42,929 nucleotides of DNA from Bacteroidales bacterium. Its GTDB lineage: Bacteria; Bacteroidota; Bacteroidia; Bacteroidales; UBA932. The notes under the pieces are model-generated. The model was not told the origin of the DNA. It searched no databases and worked only from the letters and a program-made list of their open reading frames with translations. The number at the start of each line of letters is the position of its first letter. The first letter of the stretch is position 1. A program made the position numbers and the translations under genes. Where the stretch lies: contig DUNA01000083.1 of NCBI GenBank assembly GCA_012839605.1, forward strand, positions 1 through 42,929, written 5' to 3'. Below, in pieces: positions 1 to 8,004 of this stretch.

Positions 1-234
1 AGGAACAGCTTCAATATTGGGTATATGATCGTGGCCGTAGCAAAACAAATCAATGCCGGGTACGTTCCGGGCTACCCATAAAGCTGCGTTTTCACTACCC
101 ATACCGGGGCCGAGGGAGGTGCTTCCGGTGACATGGGTAGTGAAAACGCAGCTTTATGGGTAGCCCGGAACGTACCCGGCATTGATTTGATTTGCTACGG
201 CCACGATCATATACCCAATATTGAAGCTGTTCCT
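1..234. repeat. near-perfect inverted repeat (fold-back) at the window start
   Basis: Bases 1-102 are the reverse complement of bases 133-234 with a single mismatch (45 against 190). The arms are separated by 30 bases. The right arm lies inside a 5'-nucleotidase-like reading frame and codes sensible protein there, including the GHDH metal motif. The left arm is the same sequence turned round, and it puts a stop (79-81) in the gene's frame just where more metallophosphatase domain should be. The left arm therefore looks secondary. It resembles a fold-back chimera or a small inversion duplication and may extend beyond base 1. Confidence 0.93.
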
Positions 235-1050
235 ACGCCCGGACAAGATACGGTTTGGCTTATCAATCCGGGAGCAAGGGGCCGCTATGTGGCACAGGCG
301 CAGATTGATATTCATCATGGAGTGAAGAAACAGATACGTGTAAAAGCAGTATTGGTAGATACGAAGGAGTTGGAACCGGACCAAGAGTATCTGGAAGATT
401 TTAACGACTACTTCGAAAGGGCGTATGTTTACGAGACTACCCCCATAGCAGAAATCTTGAACACCATGGAAAGCCGTCGGGCTTTTGACGGACCTTCCGC
501 ATGGGTGGATGAGGTCCATAGGGGCCAGGTAGCCATGGCCGGACTTCAGACAGACTTGTTGCCGGAAGTCTCTTTTGCCTCGGCATTGCAATACGATGCC
601 GTTATCCATAAAGGACAATTGTATTTGAAAGATTTTTTCACATGGTTCCCTTACGAAAATACGTTGTGTATCATAGAGATGACCGGAGAAGAAATCAAAC
701 AATATTTGGAATATTCGTACGACCAAACGAATATCATAAATTTTGATTCGGCTGCCGGCATTTTTTACACTGTATATAAGAACCGTCCTAAAGGAGAAAG
801 AATAGTCATTCATTCTATGTCTCGTGGATTTCCGTTTGTACCGGAACGCAAATACAAAGTAGTCATGAATTCGTACAGGGCACAAGGAGGAGGAGGACAT
901 CTTTTTGAAGGTTTGGGATGGAGTCCCGCTACGGCTCAAGAACGGATATTGTGGGAGGGCAAAACAGATATGAGACAGGCTTTTATGAATTGGGAGGCTT
1001 CCCGGAGCCCATTTCGTGCCGATCCTTTACCTTACTGGCGTTATAGATGA
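103..1050 (+). CDS. 5'-nucleotidase/metallophosphatase-like protein, 5' end missing
   Basis: This is the C-terminal part of a UshA-like protein. The frame is open from the fold-back junction at 103; the first ATG is at 133. It reads GASGDMGSENAAL and then the GHDH motif that closes the metallophosphatase domain. A complete 5'-nucleotidase C-terminal (nucleotide-binding) domain follows, with PYENTLCIIEMTGEEIKQYL, NFDSAAGIFY and RAQGGGGHLF. The end, PYWRYR, resembles that of the next gene (HHWRYL), so the two are tandem paralogues. The N-terminal half, with signal peptide and first metal motifs, is not in the window. Its stop overlaps the next start (ATGA). The likely role is periplasmic or surface nucleotide or phosphoester hydrolysis for scavenging; substrate is not inferable. 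Confidence 0.85.
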   Translation, partial: TGAEGGASGDMGSENAALWVARNVPGIDLICYGHDHIPNIEAVPTPGQDTVWLINPGARGRYVAQAQIDIHHGVKKQIRVKAVLVDTKELEPDQEYLEDFNDYFERAYVYETTPIAEILNTMESRRAFDGPSAWVDEVHRGQVAMAGLQTDLLPEVSFASALQYDAVIHKGQLYLKDFFTWFPYENTLCIIEMTGEEIKQYLEYSYDQTNIINFDSAAGIFYTVYKNRPKGERIVIHSMSRGFPFVPERKYKVVMNSYRAQGGGGHLFEGLGWSPATAQERILWEGKTDMRQAFMNWEASRSPFRADPLPYWRYR

Positions 1051-2651
1051 TGAGAAAAAGTTTGCTTGTCATATGTGTCACCATCTTGGGTATTACGGCG
1101 TGCCATAAATCCAATCAGGTATCCTTGGTGGTTTTGCAAACCACAGATTTGCACGGTTGCTTTGGAACAGAAATGTCAGCGTTGTCCGGTTATATAAAGA
1201 CTATGCAACACACATACGGCGACCGTCTGATTTTGTTGGACGGCGGAGACAATTTGCAGGGAACGCCTCAAGTGTTTTTTGCCAATTACATAGACACGAC
1301 TTCTGAGCACATATACAGCCGTCTTTTCAATTGGCTCTCATACGATGTCATCACACCCGGCAATCACGACCTGGAAGTGGGTAAGAAGGTGTTTGAGAAG
1401 GTGTATAAACAGATGAAAAAGCCGGTTGTATGCGCCAATATCATCCGGGATGAAACAGGAGAACCTTATTTTAAACCGTATACGGTACTCAGACGTCAAG
1501 GGGTGAAAATAGCTGTCTTGGGATTGTTGACGCCCCAGGCCACAGAATGGTTCCCGGAGAACATCAGGGGAGATCTAACGGTAAGCAATCCGGAAGATGC
1601 AGCAGAACATTGGGTGCGAATCATTCAGGAGAGGGAAAAACCGGATGTGCTCATTGGATTGTTTCATTCAGGGTGGGGAAATGTGTCTGATAGAGATACG
1701 TCTGAGAGTGCACCGGCCATTGGAGCATGGATAGCGCATCACATATCGGGATTTCATCTGGTTTGTTGCGGCCATGTACATTTGGCAAAAACAGGTTTTC
1801 TGGTGAACAAGGTAGGAGATACCGTTCATATGGTAAACGCCGGAGCCAATGCCAGTCATATATCGCAGATACATATTGATGTGATGAAGAACAAGACGGG
1901 AAAAGCCAACGTGCAAATAAAAACACAAGTAGTTCCTTCCAGGGAGTTTCCCGTTTATGCACCGTATGAGAAAATCATAAAACCTTTTTTAGATAGAGAA
2001 CAAGCGTACAACACAGAGGAATGTTGCATATTGTTGGAGTCTGTGTACAGCAGGCATTCCATGTTTGGTTCAAGTGCCTGGATTGACGAACAGCATCGCG
2101 TTCAATTGGCAGCTGCCAATTCCGGAACTGCTGCCGTAACGGGGGCTGTCATCTCTTTTGCGTCTCCGGCGGCTCGTAATCTTGTTTTGGAAGCAGGAAA
2201 GCTTCAAATAAAAGATTTTATTACGGCCTTACCTTATGAAAACACCTTGAGTGTGGTCAGGATGAACGGGAAAGAAATTATAAAATATCTGGAATACGCC
2301 TATGCGTTGCGTATAGACAATCCGGAAGGCCCGGCTTATAATTTTGATTCGGCTGCCGGTATTTTTTACAGGGTGTATCGTTGTAATCCGGCAGGTGAAC
2401 GAATACGTATTTTGAGTATGGCAGACGGCTCTCCGTTTGATTCGGAAGAGGACTACCATGTGGTCATGAATACTTTTAGGGCAAGGGGTGGAGGAGGACA
2501 CTTAACCAAAGGAGTGGGCCTTTCTATGGAAGATTTGAGTAACAGATTGTTGTGGGTGAGCGAGACGGATATAAGAACGCTATACAGGCAAACTATGGCC
2601 ATGAAAGGTGAGGTACGTTTGACGCCGCTCCATCATTGGAGGTATCTTTAA
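1047..2651 (+). CDS. lipoprotein 5'-nucleotidase / metallophosphatase (UshA-like)
   Basis: This 534-residue protein has a lipoprotein signal (hydrophobic stretch, then GITAC with Cys19), so it is probably anchored in the cell envelope. All calcineurin-type metal motifs are visible: DLH at 34-36, GGDN at 66-69, GNHD at 105-108, an FHSG motif and GHVH near residue 240. The C-terminal half is a 5'-nucleotidase C domain with PYENTLSVVRMNGKEI and NFDSAAGIFYRVY. Expected activity is hydrolysis of nucleotides or related phosphoesters outside the inner membrane. The start overlaps the stop of the upstream paralogue, and yraN begins one base after its stop, so the genes are probably co-transcribed. 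2',3'-cyclic phosphodiesterase or UDP-sugar hydrolase activity cannot be excluded. Confidence 0.9.
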   Translation: MMRKSLLVICVTILGITACHKSNQVSLVVLQTTDLHGCFGTEMSALSGYIKTMQHTYGDRLILLDGGDNLQGTPQVFFANYIDTTSEHIYSRLFNWLSYDVITPGNHDLEVGKKVFEKVYKQMKKPVVCANIIRDETGEPYFKPYTVLRRQGVKIAVLGLLTPQATEWFPENIRGDLTVSNPEDAAEHWVRIIQEREKPDVLIGLFHSGWGNVSDRDTSESAPAIGAWIAHHISGFHLVCCGHVHLAKTGFLVNKVGDTVHMVNAGANASHISQIHIDVMKNKTGKANVQIKTQVVPSREFPVYAPYEKIIKPFLDREQAYNTEECCILLESVYSRHSMFGSSAWIDEQHRVQLAAANSGTAAVTGAVISFASPAARNLVLEAGKLQIKDFITALPYENTLSVVRMNGKEIIKYLEYAYALRIDNPEGPAYNFDSAAGIFYRVYRCNPAGERIRILSMADGSPFDSEEDYHVVMNTFRARGGGGHLTKGVGLSMEDLSNRLLWVSETDIRTLYRQTMAMKGEVRLTPLHHWRYL

Positions 2652-2652
2652 A

Positions 2653-3045
2653 ATGGCTACATTTGCTAAAACAAACAGGCTTCAAACGGGTAAAAAGGGA
2701 GAAGACTTTGCCAAAAGGTATTTCATTCAAAACGGATTTGAGATCCTTCATACAAATTGGAGGGTAGGACACAAAGAGTTGGATATAATAGCTATGAAGG
2801 CAGAAAAAATTCATTTTGTAGAAGTTCGTTCTTCTGCCAAACAAGGCTTCATACCTCCTGAACAGACGGTAGATAAGAATAAGCAGAAAAAAATATTGGA
2901 AGCAGCCCGTGCTTATATGATTAAATACAAAATAACGGCAGAAGCGCAGTTTGATGTAGTGGGTATTGTTTTCAACAAAGACAGAGGCGGTAGACAAACA
3001 TGCAGGTTGGAATACATTCCCAATGCTTTTACACTTATCGTATGA
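2653..3045 (+). CDS. yraN: YraN/UPF0102 family nuclease-fold protein
   Basis: This 130-residue protein has the normal length of the UPF0102 family. It shows the family pattern GKKGEDFAKRYFIQNGFEIL, then ELDIIA, then FVEVRSS, which is the D/E-x-K-like core of a restriction-endonuclease fold. The family is often near ribosomal and RNase HII genes, and its biochemical role is not well established; a Holliday-junction-resolvase-like function has been proposed from the fold. It starts one base after the nucleotidase stop and overlaps the manC start by four bases (ATGA), placing it in the same transcript. Confidence 0.92.
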   Translation: MATFAKTNRLQTGKKGEDFAKRYFIQNGFEILHTNWRVGHKELDIIAMKAEKIHFVEVRSSAKQGFIPPEQTVDKNKQKKILEAARAYMIKYKITAEAQFDVVGIVFNKDRGGRQTCRLEYIPNAFTLIV

Positions 3046-4133
3046 ACAATAAGCAATATTGTATAATTATGGCCGGCGGCATAGGGTCGCGTTTTTGGCC
3101 GCTAAGCAGGAACGCCATGCCCAAACAGTTTCTGGATATACTGGGTACGGGCAAGAGTTTCTTGCAAATGACGTGTGATCGGTTTTTGAACATCATACCA
3201 AAAGAGCAGATTCTTGTTGTAACGTCTGAACAATACAGGGATTTGGTAAAACAACAGTTGCCGTCTATTCCTGAAGAAAACATCCTGGCAGAACCTTACA
3301 GGCGCAACACGGCTCCTTGTATAGCTTATGCAACGTATAAATTGATGAAAACAGATCCCGGAGCTACAGTTGTAGTAGCACCGTCTGACCACTGGATTAC
3401 GGGGGATGAGGATTTTCTTGGCACCATCAACAGTGCACTACAACTTGCTGAAGCAGAAGATGTACTGATTACATTGGGTATACAACCTACACGACCGGAA
3501 ACGGGATATGGATACATACAGGCATTAAAGAAAGATGCAGTATCCATAAACGACCATGTGGCCTATCCGGTAAAGACGTTTACAGAAAAACCACAAGCAG
3601 AATTGGCTCGTGTTTTGGTAGAAAGCAAAGAATTTTATTGGAATTCCGGAATTTTTGTTTGGAGTTTGGCTTCTATTGCCAAGCAATTGGAACTTTGGAT
3701 TCCGGAGGTGAGCTTGCCGTTCCGCAACGGTTTGAGTTTGTATAACACACCGCACGAAGAAAAATTTATTAAAAAAGTGTATTCTGCCATACGTAACGTT
3801 TCCATAGATTACGGAGTAATGGAAAAAGCACAAAATACGTATGTCTTTGCGGCGACGTTCGGTTGGTCGGATCTGGGAAGTTGGGAGAGTATTTATATGC
3901 ACTACCCAAGGGACGGTAAAGGCAATGCAATATCGGACTCTGTTACTCACCTGGATAACGTAACGGGAAGCCTGGTGTATGCTTCTCAAAAGAAAAAGTT
4001 GATTGTAGCCAAGGGTTTGGACAATTACATTGTGGTTGACACGCCGGACGCTTTGCTTATTTGCCCCAGGGATGATTTGCAATTCCGGCAATTATTCAAC
4101 GATATAGCACATAATAATGAAGAATTTGTATGA
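3042..4133 (+). CDS. manC: mannose-1-phosphate guanylyltransferase
   Basis: The enzyme makes GDP-mannose from mannose 1-phosphate and GTP, feeding GDP-mannose/GDP-fucose-dependent glycan synthesis in the cytoplasm. The 363-residue protein has the nucleotidyltransferase signature near its N-terminus (IIMAGGIGSRFWPLSR, then MPKQF). Further motifs are PSDHWI, ETGYGYIQ, FTEKP, WNSGIFVW and FGWSDLGSW. I chose the ATG at 3042 because it overlaps the yraN stop (ATGA) and places the signature at the expected position; an upstream ATG at 3000 would add 14 residues inside yraN. It lacks the C-terminal isomerase half of bifunctional ManC/AlgA proteins, so it is a stand-alone transferase. The stop overlaps the next start by four bases. 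Confidence 0.94.
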   Translation: MNNKQYCIIMAGGIGSRFWPLSRNAMPKQFLDILGTGKSFLQMTCDRFLNIIPKEQILVVTSEQYRDLVKQQLPSIPEENILAEPYRRNTAPCIAYATYKLMKTDPGATVVVAPSDHWITGDEDFLGTINSALQLAEAEDVLITLGIQPTRPETGYGYIQALKKDAVSINDHVAYPVKTFTEKPQAELARVLVESKEFYWNSGIFVWSLASIAKQLELWIPEVSLPFRNGLSLYNTPHEEKFIKKVYSAIRNVSIDYGVMEKAQNTYVFAATFGWSDLGSWESIYMHYPRDGKGNAISDSVTHLDNVTGSLVYASQKKKLIVAKGLDNYIVVDTPDALLICPRDDLQFRQLFNDIAHNNEEFV

Positions 4134-5395
4134 GTAAATCAAAATTTCAGGTAGAAGTCAATTCGGAAATAGGGCAACTAGAAGCGGTAATTTTGCACAC
4201 ACCGGGTCCGGAAGTGGAGAACATGACTCCAAAGTCTGTAGAGAGAGCGCTGTATAGTGATATTTTGAACCTTTCCGTTGCTCAGCAAGAATACGAACAG
4301 TTGTCTTTGTTTTTGAAGAAAATCACAAAAGTCTATCAAATCAAAGACTTGCTTATAGAAGTATTGGACAATCCGGGGCATAGGAATGCACTAGTTGGTA
4401 AAATCTGTTTGTCTGAAAATGTGAACGACTATTATGATGAACTGATGGATATGTCGTCCAGAACCTTATCCAACAAACTGATAGAAGGATTGCCGGCTAG
4501 GATTGACAGCCTTACTTCTTTCTTGAATGAAGAGTATTATGCTCTGCTTCCGTTGTATAACTTTTACTTTACACGCGATGCTTCTGCTGTAATAGGCAAC
4601 CAAGCAGTCATATGCAGGATGGCTAACAAAATTAGGATAAGGGAATCTTTGATTATGGATGCCATCTTGTCTCACAATCCGTATTTTGAAGCCAATGTTG
4701 TCAATACGTATGAACAGCATCCGCACGACCGTTCCATTTTGATGGAAGGAGGAGATATCTTGGTAGTACGTGATGACATTCTTGTAGTAGGAAACGGCAT
4801 GCGCACGTCTTCGCAGGGAATAGACCTGTTGATTAACAGGTTGTCATCCAGAGCTCCACAAGGAAAGAGCTACATTTTTGTACAACAATTGCCTTCCTCC
4901 CCGGAGAGTTTTATACATTTGGACATGGTCTTTACACTCTTGGATGTTGACAAGTGTATGGTATTTGATCCGCTGATTCAGGGAGATACACGTTACAGCA
5001 CGGTTCAAATCACGCTGCACGACGGCAAAGTAGAAAAAATACGCCGCGTTCCCGGTCTGCTGACTTCCCTCAGGCGGTTGGGTGTTGATTTGGAGCCTAT
5101 TTCTTGCGGAGGAAATGATGAGTGGAACCAAGAGCGGGAACAATGGCATTCGGGAGCCAATTTCTTTGCTTTTGCTCCCGGAAAGGTAATATCCTATGCT
5201 CGCAACGAACATACGTTGAACGAAATGGCAAAACATGGTTTTGAAATTGTCACATCAAAAGAAGTCATTTCCGGAGAAGTAGATGTTGATGACCTAAAAA
5301 AATGCGTAGTAACGATAGTGGGTACGGAGTTATCTCGTGGTGGCGGCGGGGCCCGTTGTATGACTATGCCGTTGCGGCGCAAACCTGTTTTATAA
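4130..5395 (+). CDS. arcA: arginine deiminase
   Basis: This enzyme converts arginine to citrulline and ammonia. The 421-residue protein has the ADI-type guanidino-modifying fold. The catalytic set is visible: Asp150 in FTRDAS, Glu206 in MEGGD, His263 and Asp265 in FIHLDM, and the nucleophile Cys410 in RGGGGARCMTMPL. No carbamate kinase (arcC), ornithine carbamoyltransferase (argF/arcB) or arginine/ornithine antiporter (arcD) is nearby, so the complete ATP-yielding ADI pathway is not shown here. A role in arginine catabolism or acid tolerance is an inference. It overlaps manC by four bases and is followed by dppA after 22 bases. Confidence 0.9.
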   Translation: MSKSKFQVEVNSEIGQLEAVILHTPGPEVENMTPKSVERALYSDILNLSVAQQEYEQLSLFLKKITKVYQIKDLLIEVLDNPGHRNALVGKICLSENVNDYYDELMDMSSRTLSNKLIEGLPARIDSLTSFLNEEYYALLPLYNFYFTRDASAVIGNQAVICRMANKIRIRESLIMDAILSHNPYFEANVVNTYEQHPHDRSILMEGGDILVVRDDILVVGNGMRTSSQGIDLLINRLSSRAPQGKSYIFVQQLPSSPESFIHLDMVFTLLDVDKCMVFDPLIQGDTRYSTVQITLHDGKVEKIRRVPGLLTSLRRLGVDLEPISCGGNDEWNQEREQWHSGANFFAFAPGKVISYARNEHTLNEMAKHGFEIVTSKEVISGEVDVDDLKKCVVTIVGTELSRGGGGARCMTMPLRRKPVL

Positions 5396-5417
5396 AACTA
5401 TTAATCATTTGAATACT

Positions 5418-6182
5418 ATGAAGATTTTAATTGGTGCTGATATTGAAGGCATAGCCACAGCTTGTGATTGGGATTCCATTACGCCGGGCAATCAAGACTA
5501 TGAAAGGAACAGAGTACAATATACCAGAGAGGTAAATGCAGCTATAGAAGGTGCTTTTTTGGCGGGAGCTACTGAGGTATGTGTACGGGACGGACACGGC
5601 GGCAATAAAGCATTGATTCCGGACTTGTTGGACAAGAGAGCCTTACATATCAAAGGCCGGCATTCGGAAGATTACAAAGCTATGATTCTGACTATAGAAA
5701 GAGGGTACGATGCCGTACTTTTTCTAGGATACCATGCCAAGGCCGGCACACCTGACGGGGTATTGGCGCATACGATGGCCAAATTTGTAGATGAATTTAC
5801 TCTTAACGGCATTTCTTTGCCGGAAATGGGATATAATGCCTTGGTAGCCGGCATGTACGATACGCCGGTTGTATATCTTTCCGGAGATACTGCTGCTTGC
5901 CGTCAAGCTAAGGAACTGTTTGGAGATATTGTAACGACTGCCGTTAAAGAAGGATTGTCCATGAACTCGGCCATTTGTTTACATCCCGAGGCTGCTTGTG
6001 ACAAAATTCGGGAAGACGTAAAAAGAGCATTGACAGAAGGACGCAGATGTATCTACCGTATGGAAGGACCGTATACCATGTACTGTTCGTTACGAAGAAG
6101 GTATGAAGCTCCCAACATAGAAAAAACATTGCATACATCTTCTTTGGAAGAGGCGCTGCATCTTTTCTGGACGTTAACATAG
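5418..6182 (+). CDS. dppA: D-aminopeptidase, M55 family (DppA-like)
   Basis: This 254-residue protein matches the DppA family of zinc D-aminopeptidases in length and ligands. Asp8 and Glu10 are in GADIEG, His60 is in RDGHGG, His106 is in LGYHAKAG and Glu136 is in LPEMGYN. Family members release D-amino acids such as D-Ala from short peptides, possibly from peptidoglycan turnover. No signal peptide is visible, so it acts in the cytoplasm. The ATG at 5418 is preferred over the in-frame TTG at 5409 because the strand-helix MKILIGADIEG start is typical. There is no dipeptide ABC transporter beside it, unlike the classic dpp operon. Confidence 0.87.
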   Translation: MKILIGADIEGIATACDWDSITPGNQDYERNRVQYTREVNAAIEGAFLAGATEVCVRDGHGGNKALIPDLLDKRALHIKGRHSEDYKAMILTIERGYDAVLFLGYHAKAGTPDGVLAHTMAKFVDEFTLNGISLPEMGYNALVAGMYDTPVVYLSGDTAACRQAKELFGDIVTTAVKEGLSMNSAICLHPEAACDKIREDVKRALTEGRRCIYRMEGPYTMYCSLRRRYEAPNIEKTLHTSSLEEALHLFWTLT

Positions 6183-6201
6183 TATTCTATTATATAGGCA
6201 T

Positions 6202-7227
6202 ATGCGAAAGACAATAGATCACATTTTACAGCAGTTGGAAGGGTTTAGGCCCGGCACATTGTCTCAGGTAGAAGAGTTCAGGGTACAGATGTTGGGGAAA
6301 AAGGGGATGCTTACCCGCTTGTTTGAAGATTTTAAAAACGTAGAACCGGAACAAAAACGTGAATGGGGGCAGCTGTTGAACCAGCTGAAAACAAAAGTAC
6401 AAGAGGCTGTTAAAACACACAAGGCACAACTAGAGCAAAAGCAGGAAGGAGCTGCAGCAACGGATGACTTGACAAAACCTGCCTCTTTTACGCATGCGGG
6501 TTCCAGGCATCCGGTTTCGCTTGTACTAAGAGAAATTTTAGACATTTATGCAAGCATGGGGTTTGCCATTGCGGAAGGGCCGGAAATTGAGGACGACAGG
6601 CATGTGTTTAGTGCATTGAATTTTGCACCCGATCATCCGGCCAGAGATATGCAAGACACTTTCTTTATCAACACAAATACAGACAATCCCATATTGTTAC
6701 GTACACACACCAGTTCTGTACAAGTGCGGACCATGGAGACAAAGATACCGCCCATTCGTGTAGTTTGTCCCGGGAGGGTGTTTAGGAATGAAGCCATATC
6801 TGCTCGTGCTCATTGTATTTTTCATCAAGTGGAAGGCCTATATATAGATAAAAACGTGTCTTTTGCTGACTTAAAACAAGCCATTTTGCTTTTTGCCAGA
6901 CGGATGTTTGGTTCTTCAGCCAGAATTCGTCTGCGCCCCTCGTATTTTCCTTTTACGGAACCGTCTGCAGAAGTAGATGTAAGCTGTAATATTTGTGGCG
7001 GGCAAGGATGTAACGTATGTAAAAACACCGGTTGGTTAGAAATTATGGGGGCCGGAATGGTAGACCCCAGTGTGTTGGAAGCATCCGGAATCGATTCGCA
7101 AAAATATTCGGGATATGCCTTTGGTATGGGGGTAGAACGGATTGCTATGCTGAAGTGGCAAATCAAGGATTTGAGGTTGTATTTTGAAAACGATGTAAAG
7201 TTTCTGGAGCAATTCTTTTTGTGGTAA
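6202..7227 (+). CDS. pheS: phenylalanyl-tRNA synthetase alpha subunit
   Basis: The catalytic subunit of the alpha2-beta2 enzyme that charges tRNA-Phe. At 341 residues it has normal length. An N-terminal coiled-coil arm is followed by the class II core: GFAIAEGPEIEDD, HPARDMQDTF, LLRTHTSSVQVR (motif 2 region), FHQVEGLYID, a Cys-rich stretch (CNICGGQGCNVCKNTGW) usual for this lineage, and motif 3 in FGMGVERIAMLKW. The beta subunit gene pheT is not adjacent, which is common in Bacteroidota. It is the last protein gene before the tRNA pair and lies about 20 bases after dppA. Confidence 0.96.
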   Translation: MRKTIDHILQQLEGFRPGTLSQVEEFRVQMLGKKGMLTRLFEDFKNVEPEQKREWGQLLNQLKTKVQEAVKTHKAQLEQKQEGAAATDDLTKPASFTHAGSRHPVSLVLREILDIYASMGFAIAEGPEIEDDRHVFSALNFAPDHPARDMQDTFFINTNTDNPILLRTHTSSVQVRTMETKIPPIRVVCPGRVFRNEAISARAHCIFHQVEGLYIDKNVSFADLKQAILLFARRMFGSSARIRLRPSYFPFTEPSAEVDVSCNICGGQGCNVCKNTGWLEIMGAGMVDPSVLEASGIDSQKYSGYAFGMGVERIAMLKWQIKDLRLYFENDVKFLEQFFLW

Positions 7228-7238
7228 ACAAAAAAAAG

Positions 7239-7246
7239 CTACCTTT
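7239..7246 (+). promoter_or_regulatory. Bacteroidota-type -7 promoter box for the tRNA genes
   Basis: TACCTTTG fits the TAnnTTTG -7 consensus of Bacteroidota. A TTTG at 7218-7221 could be the -33 element, though the 17-base spacer is a little short. It lies 30 bases before tRNA-Gly. Confidence 0.6.
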
Positions 7247-7276
7247 GTAGTCCATTTTTGTAAGAAAGTAGAAAAT

Positions 7277-7349
7277 GCGGAAATAGCTCAGTTGGTAGAG
7301 CATAACCTTGCCAAGGTTAGGGTCGCGAGTTCGAATCTCGTTTTCCGCT
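7277..7349 (+). tRNA. tRNA-Gly (anticodon GCC)
   Basis: A complete 73-nt cloverleaf can be drawn. The acceptor stem is GCGGAAA with TTTCCGC and discriminator T. The D arm is GCTCAGTTGGTAGAGC. The anticodon loop is TTGCCAA, giving GCC. The T loop is TTCGAAT between GCGAG and CTCGT. No 3' CCA is encoded. A hairpin terminator starts a few bases after the gene. Confidence 0.96.
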
Positions 7350-7353
7350 CAAA

Positions 7354-7378
7354 ACCTCTCCAGGCGAGAGGTTTTTTT
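7354..7378 (+). terminator. rho-independent terminator after tRNA-Gly
   Basis: ACCTCTC (7354-7360) pairs with GAGAGGT (7366-7372) around a CAGGC loop and is followed by a run of seven Ts. Confidence 0.85.
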
Positions 7379-7400
7379 GAAAATAGGTCACCTAAAGAAG

Positions 7401-7486
7401 GCTCGGGTGGTGGAATAGGTAGACACGCAGGACTTAAAATCCTGTGGACAGTAATGTCCGTACGGGTTCGATTCCCGTCCCGAGCA
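7401..7486 (+). tRNA. tRNA-Leu (anticodon UAA)
   Basis: This 86-nt class II tRNA has acceptor GCTCGGG paired with CCCGAGC and discriminator A. The anticodon stem-loop is CAGGA-CTTAAAA-TCCTG, so the anticodon is TAA. A long variable arm (TGGACAGTAATGTCCG) and the T arm ACGGGTTCGATTCCCGT follow. No CCA is encoded. Confidence 0.96.
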
Positions 7487-7494
7487 CCTGCAAC

Positions 7495-7530
7495 ATCCCT
7501 CGAAACGAAGAAGTTTTAGAGGGATTTTTT
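7495..7530 (+). terminator. rho-independent terminator after tRNA-Leu
   Basis: ATCCCTC (7495-7501) pairs with GAGGGAT (7519-7525), with an inner AAAC/GTTT pairing, and is followed by six Ts. Confidence 0.8.
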
Positions 7531-7558
7531 GTATGAAAGCATATCAAAAATAGATACT

Positions 7559-7999
7559 ATGAAAAAAATAAGATTGTACCGGCTTTTGCCCGTATTGGCT
7601 CTTTTGTTGCTCTTTGCTTGCAAAGACAAAGACCAGGTAGACAAGGATGGTACTAATGGAGGAGACAATCAGGCTTTTACACAACATACCGTTTATGGTA
7701 TGTATGGAGTACAAGACACGTTGCTATATTATAAACAGTATGAAGACGAATGGAGTACCCTTTCACACGAAGACCACTACCATTTTCGGATACAAAACTA
7801 TAAGGAACAAACTGTTGTTACCTTTTCATACATTCCTAAAACGGCAGCTGTTGGCGATGCCTTTTCCGTTGTGATTTCAACCATTGGGGTATCAGGGATT
7901 GCTGAGGGGATGAAAGAAGTTGTGGTTGTTTTTAAGGACAATCATAGGCTGCAGTTGTACTGTGCTGCAGACAAAACCCATTACGTTGTTTATTATTGA
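7559..7999 (+). CDS. small lipoprotein of unknown function
   Basis: This 146-residue protein has a clear lipoprotein signal, LLLLFACKDKD, followed by an Asp/Lys/Gly-rich linker and then a compact, probably beta-rich domain to the C-terminus (ending VVYY). I do not recognise the family. It sits five bases before the M6 metalloprotease gene, so the two are likely co-expressed; a partner, chaperone or inhibitor role is possible but unproven. The ATG at 7559 gives the expected charged n-region MKKIRLYR; an upstream TTG at 7529 overlaps the terminator and is unlikely. Confidence 0.75.
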   Translation: MKKIRLYRLLPVLALLLLFACKDKDQVDKDGTNGGDNQAFTQHTVYGMYGVQDTLLYYKQYEDEWSTLSHEDHYHFRIQNYKEQTVVTFSYIPKTAAVGDAFSVVISTIGVSGIAEGMKEVVVVFKDNHRLQLYCAADKTHYVVYY

Positions 8000-8004
8000 A
8001 GACC

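Noticed and set aside
154-939. 261-codon open frame antisense to the first nucleotidase
   Set aside because: Same reasoning: the + strand encodes a clear 5'-nucleotidase C-terminal domain, and the antisense product has no features.
4130-5395. Complete arginine deiminase energy pathway
   Set aside because: Only arcA is present; carbamate kinase, ornithine carbamoyltransferase and antiporter genes are not in the window.
7292-7519. Open frame of 75 codons across the two tRNA genes
   Set aside because: It lies entirely over tRNA-Gly, tRNA-Leu and their terminators and shows no protein features.
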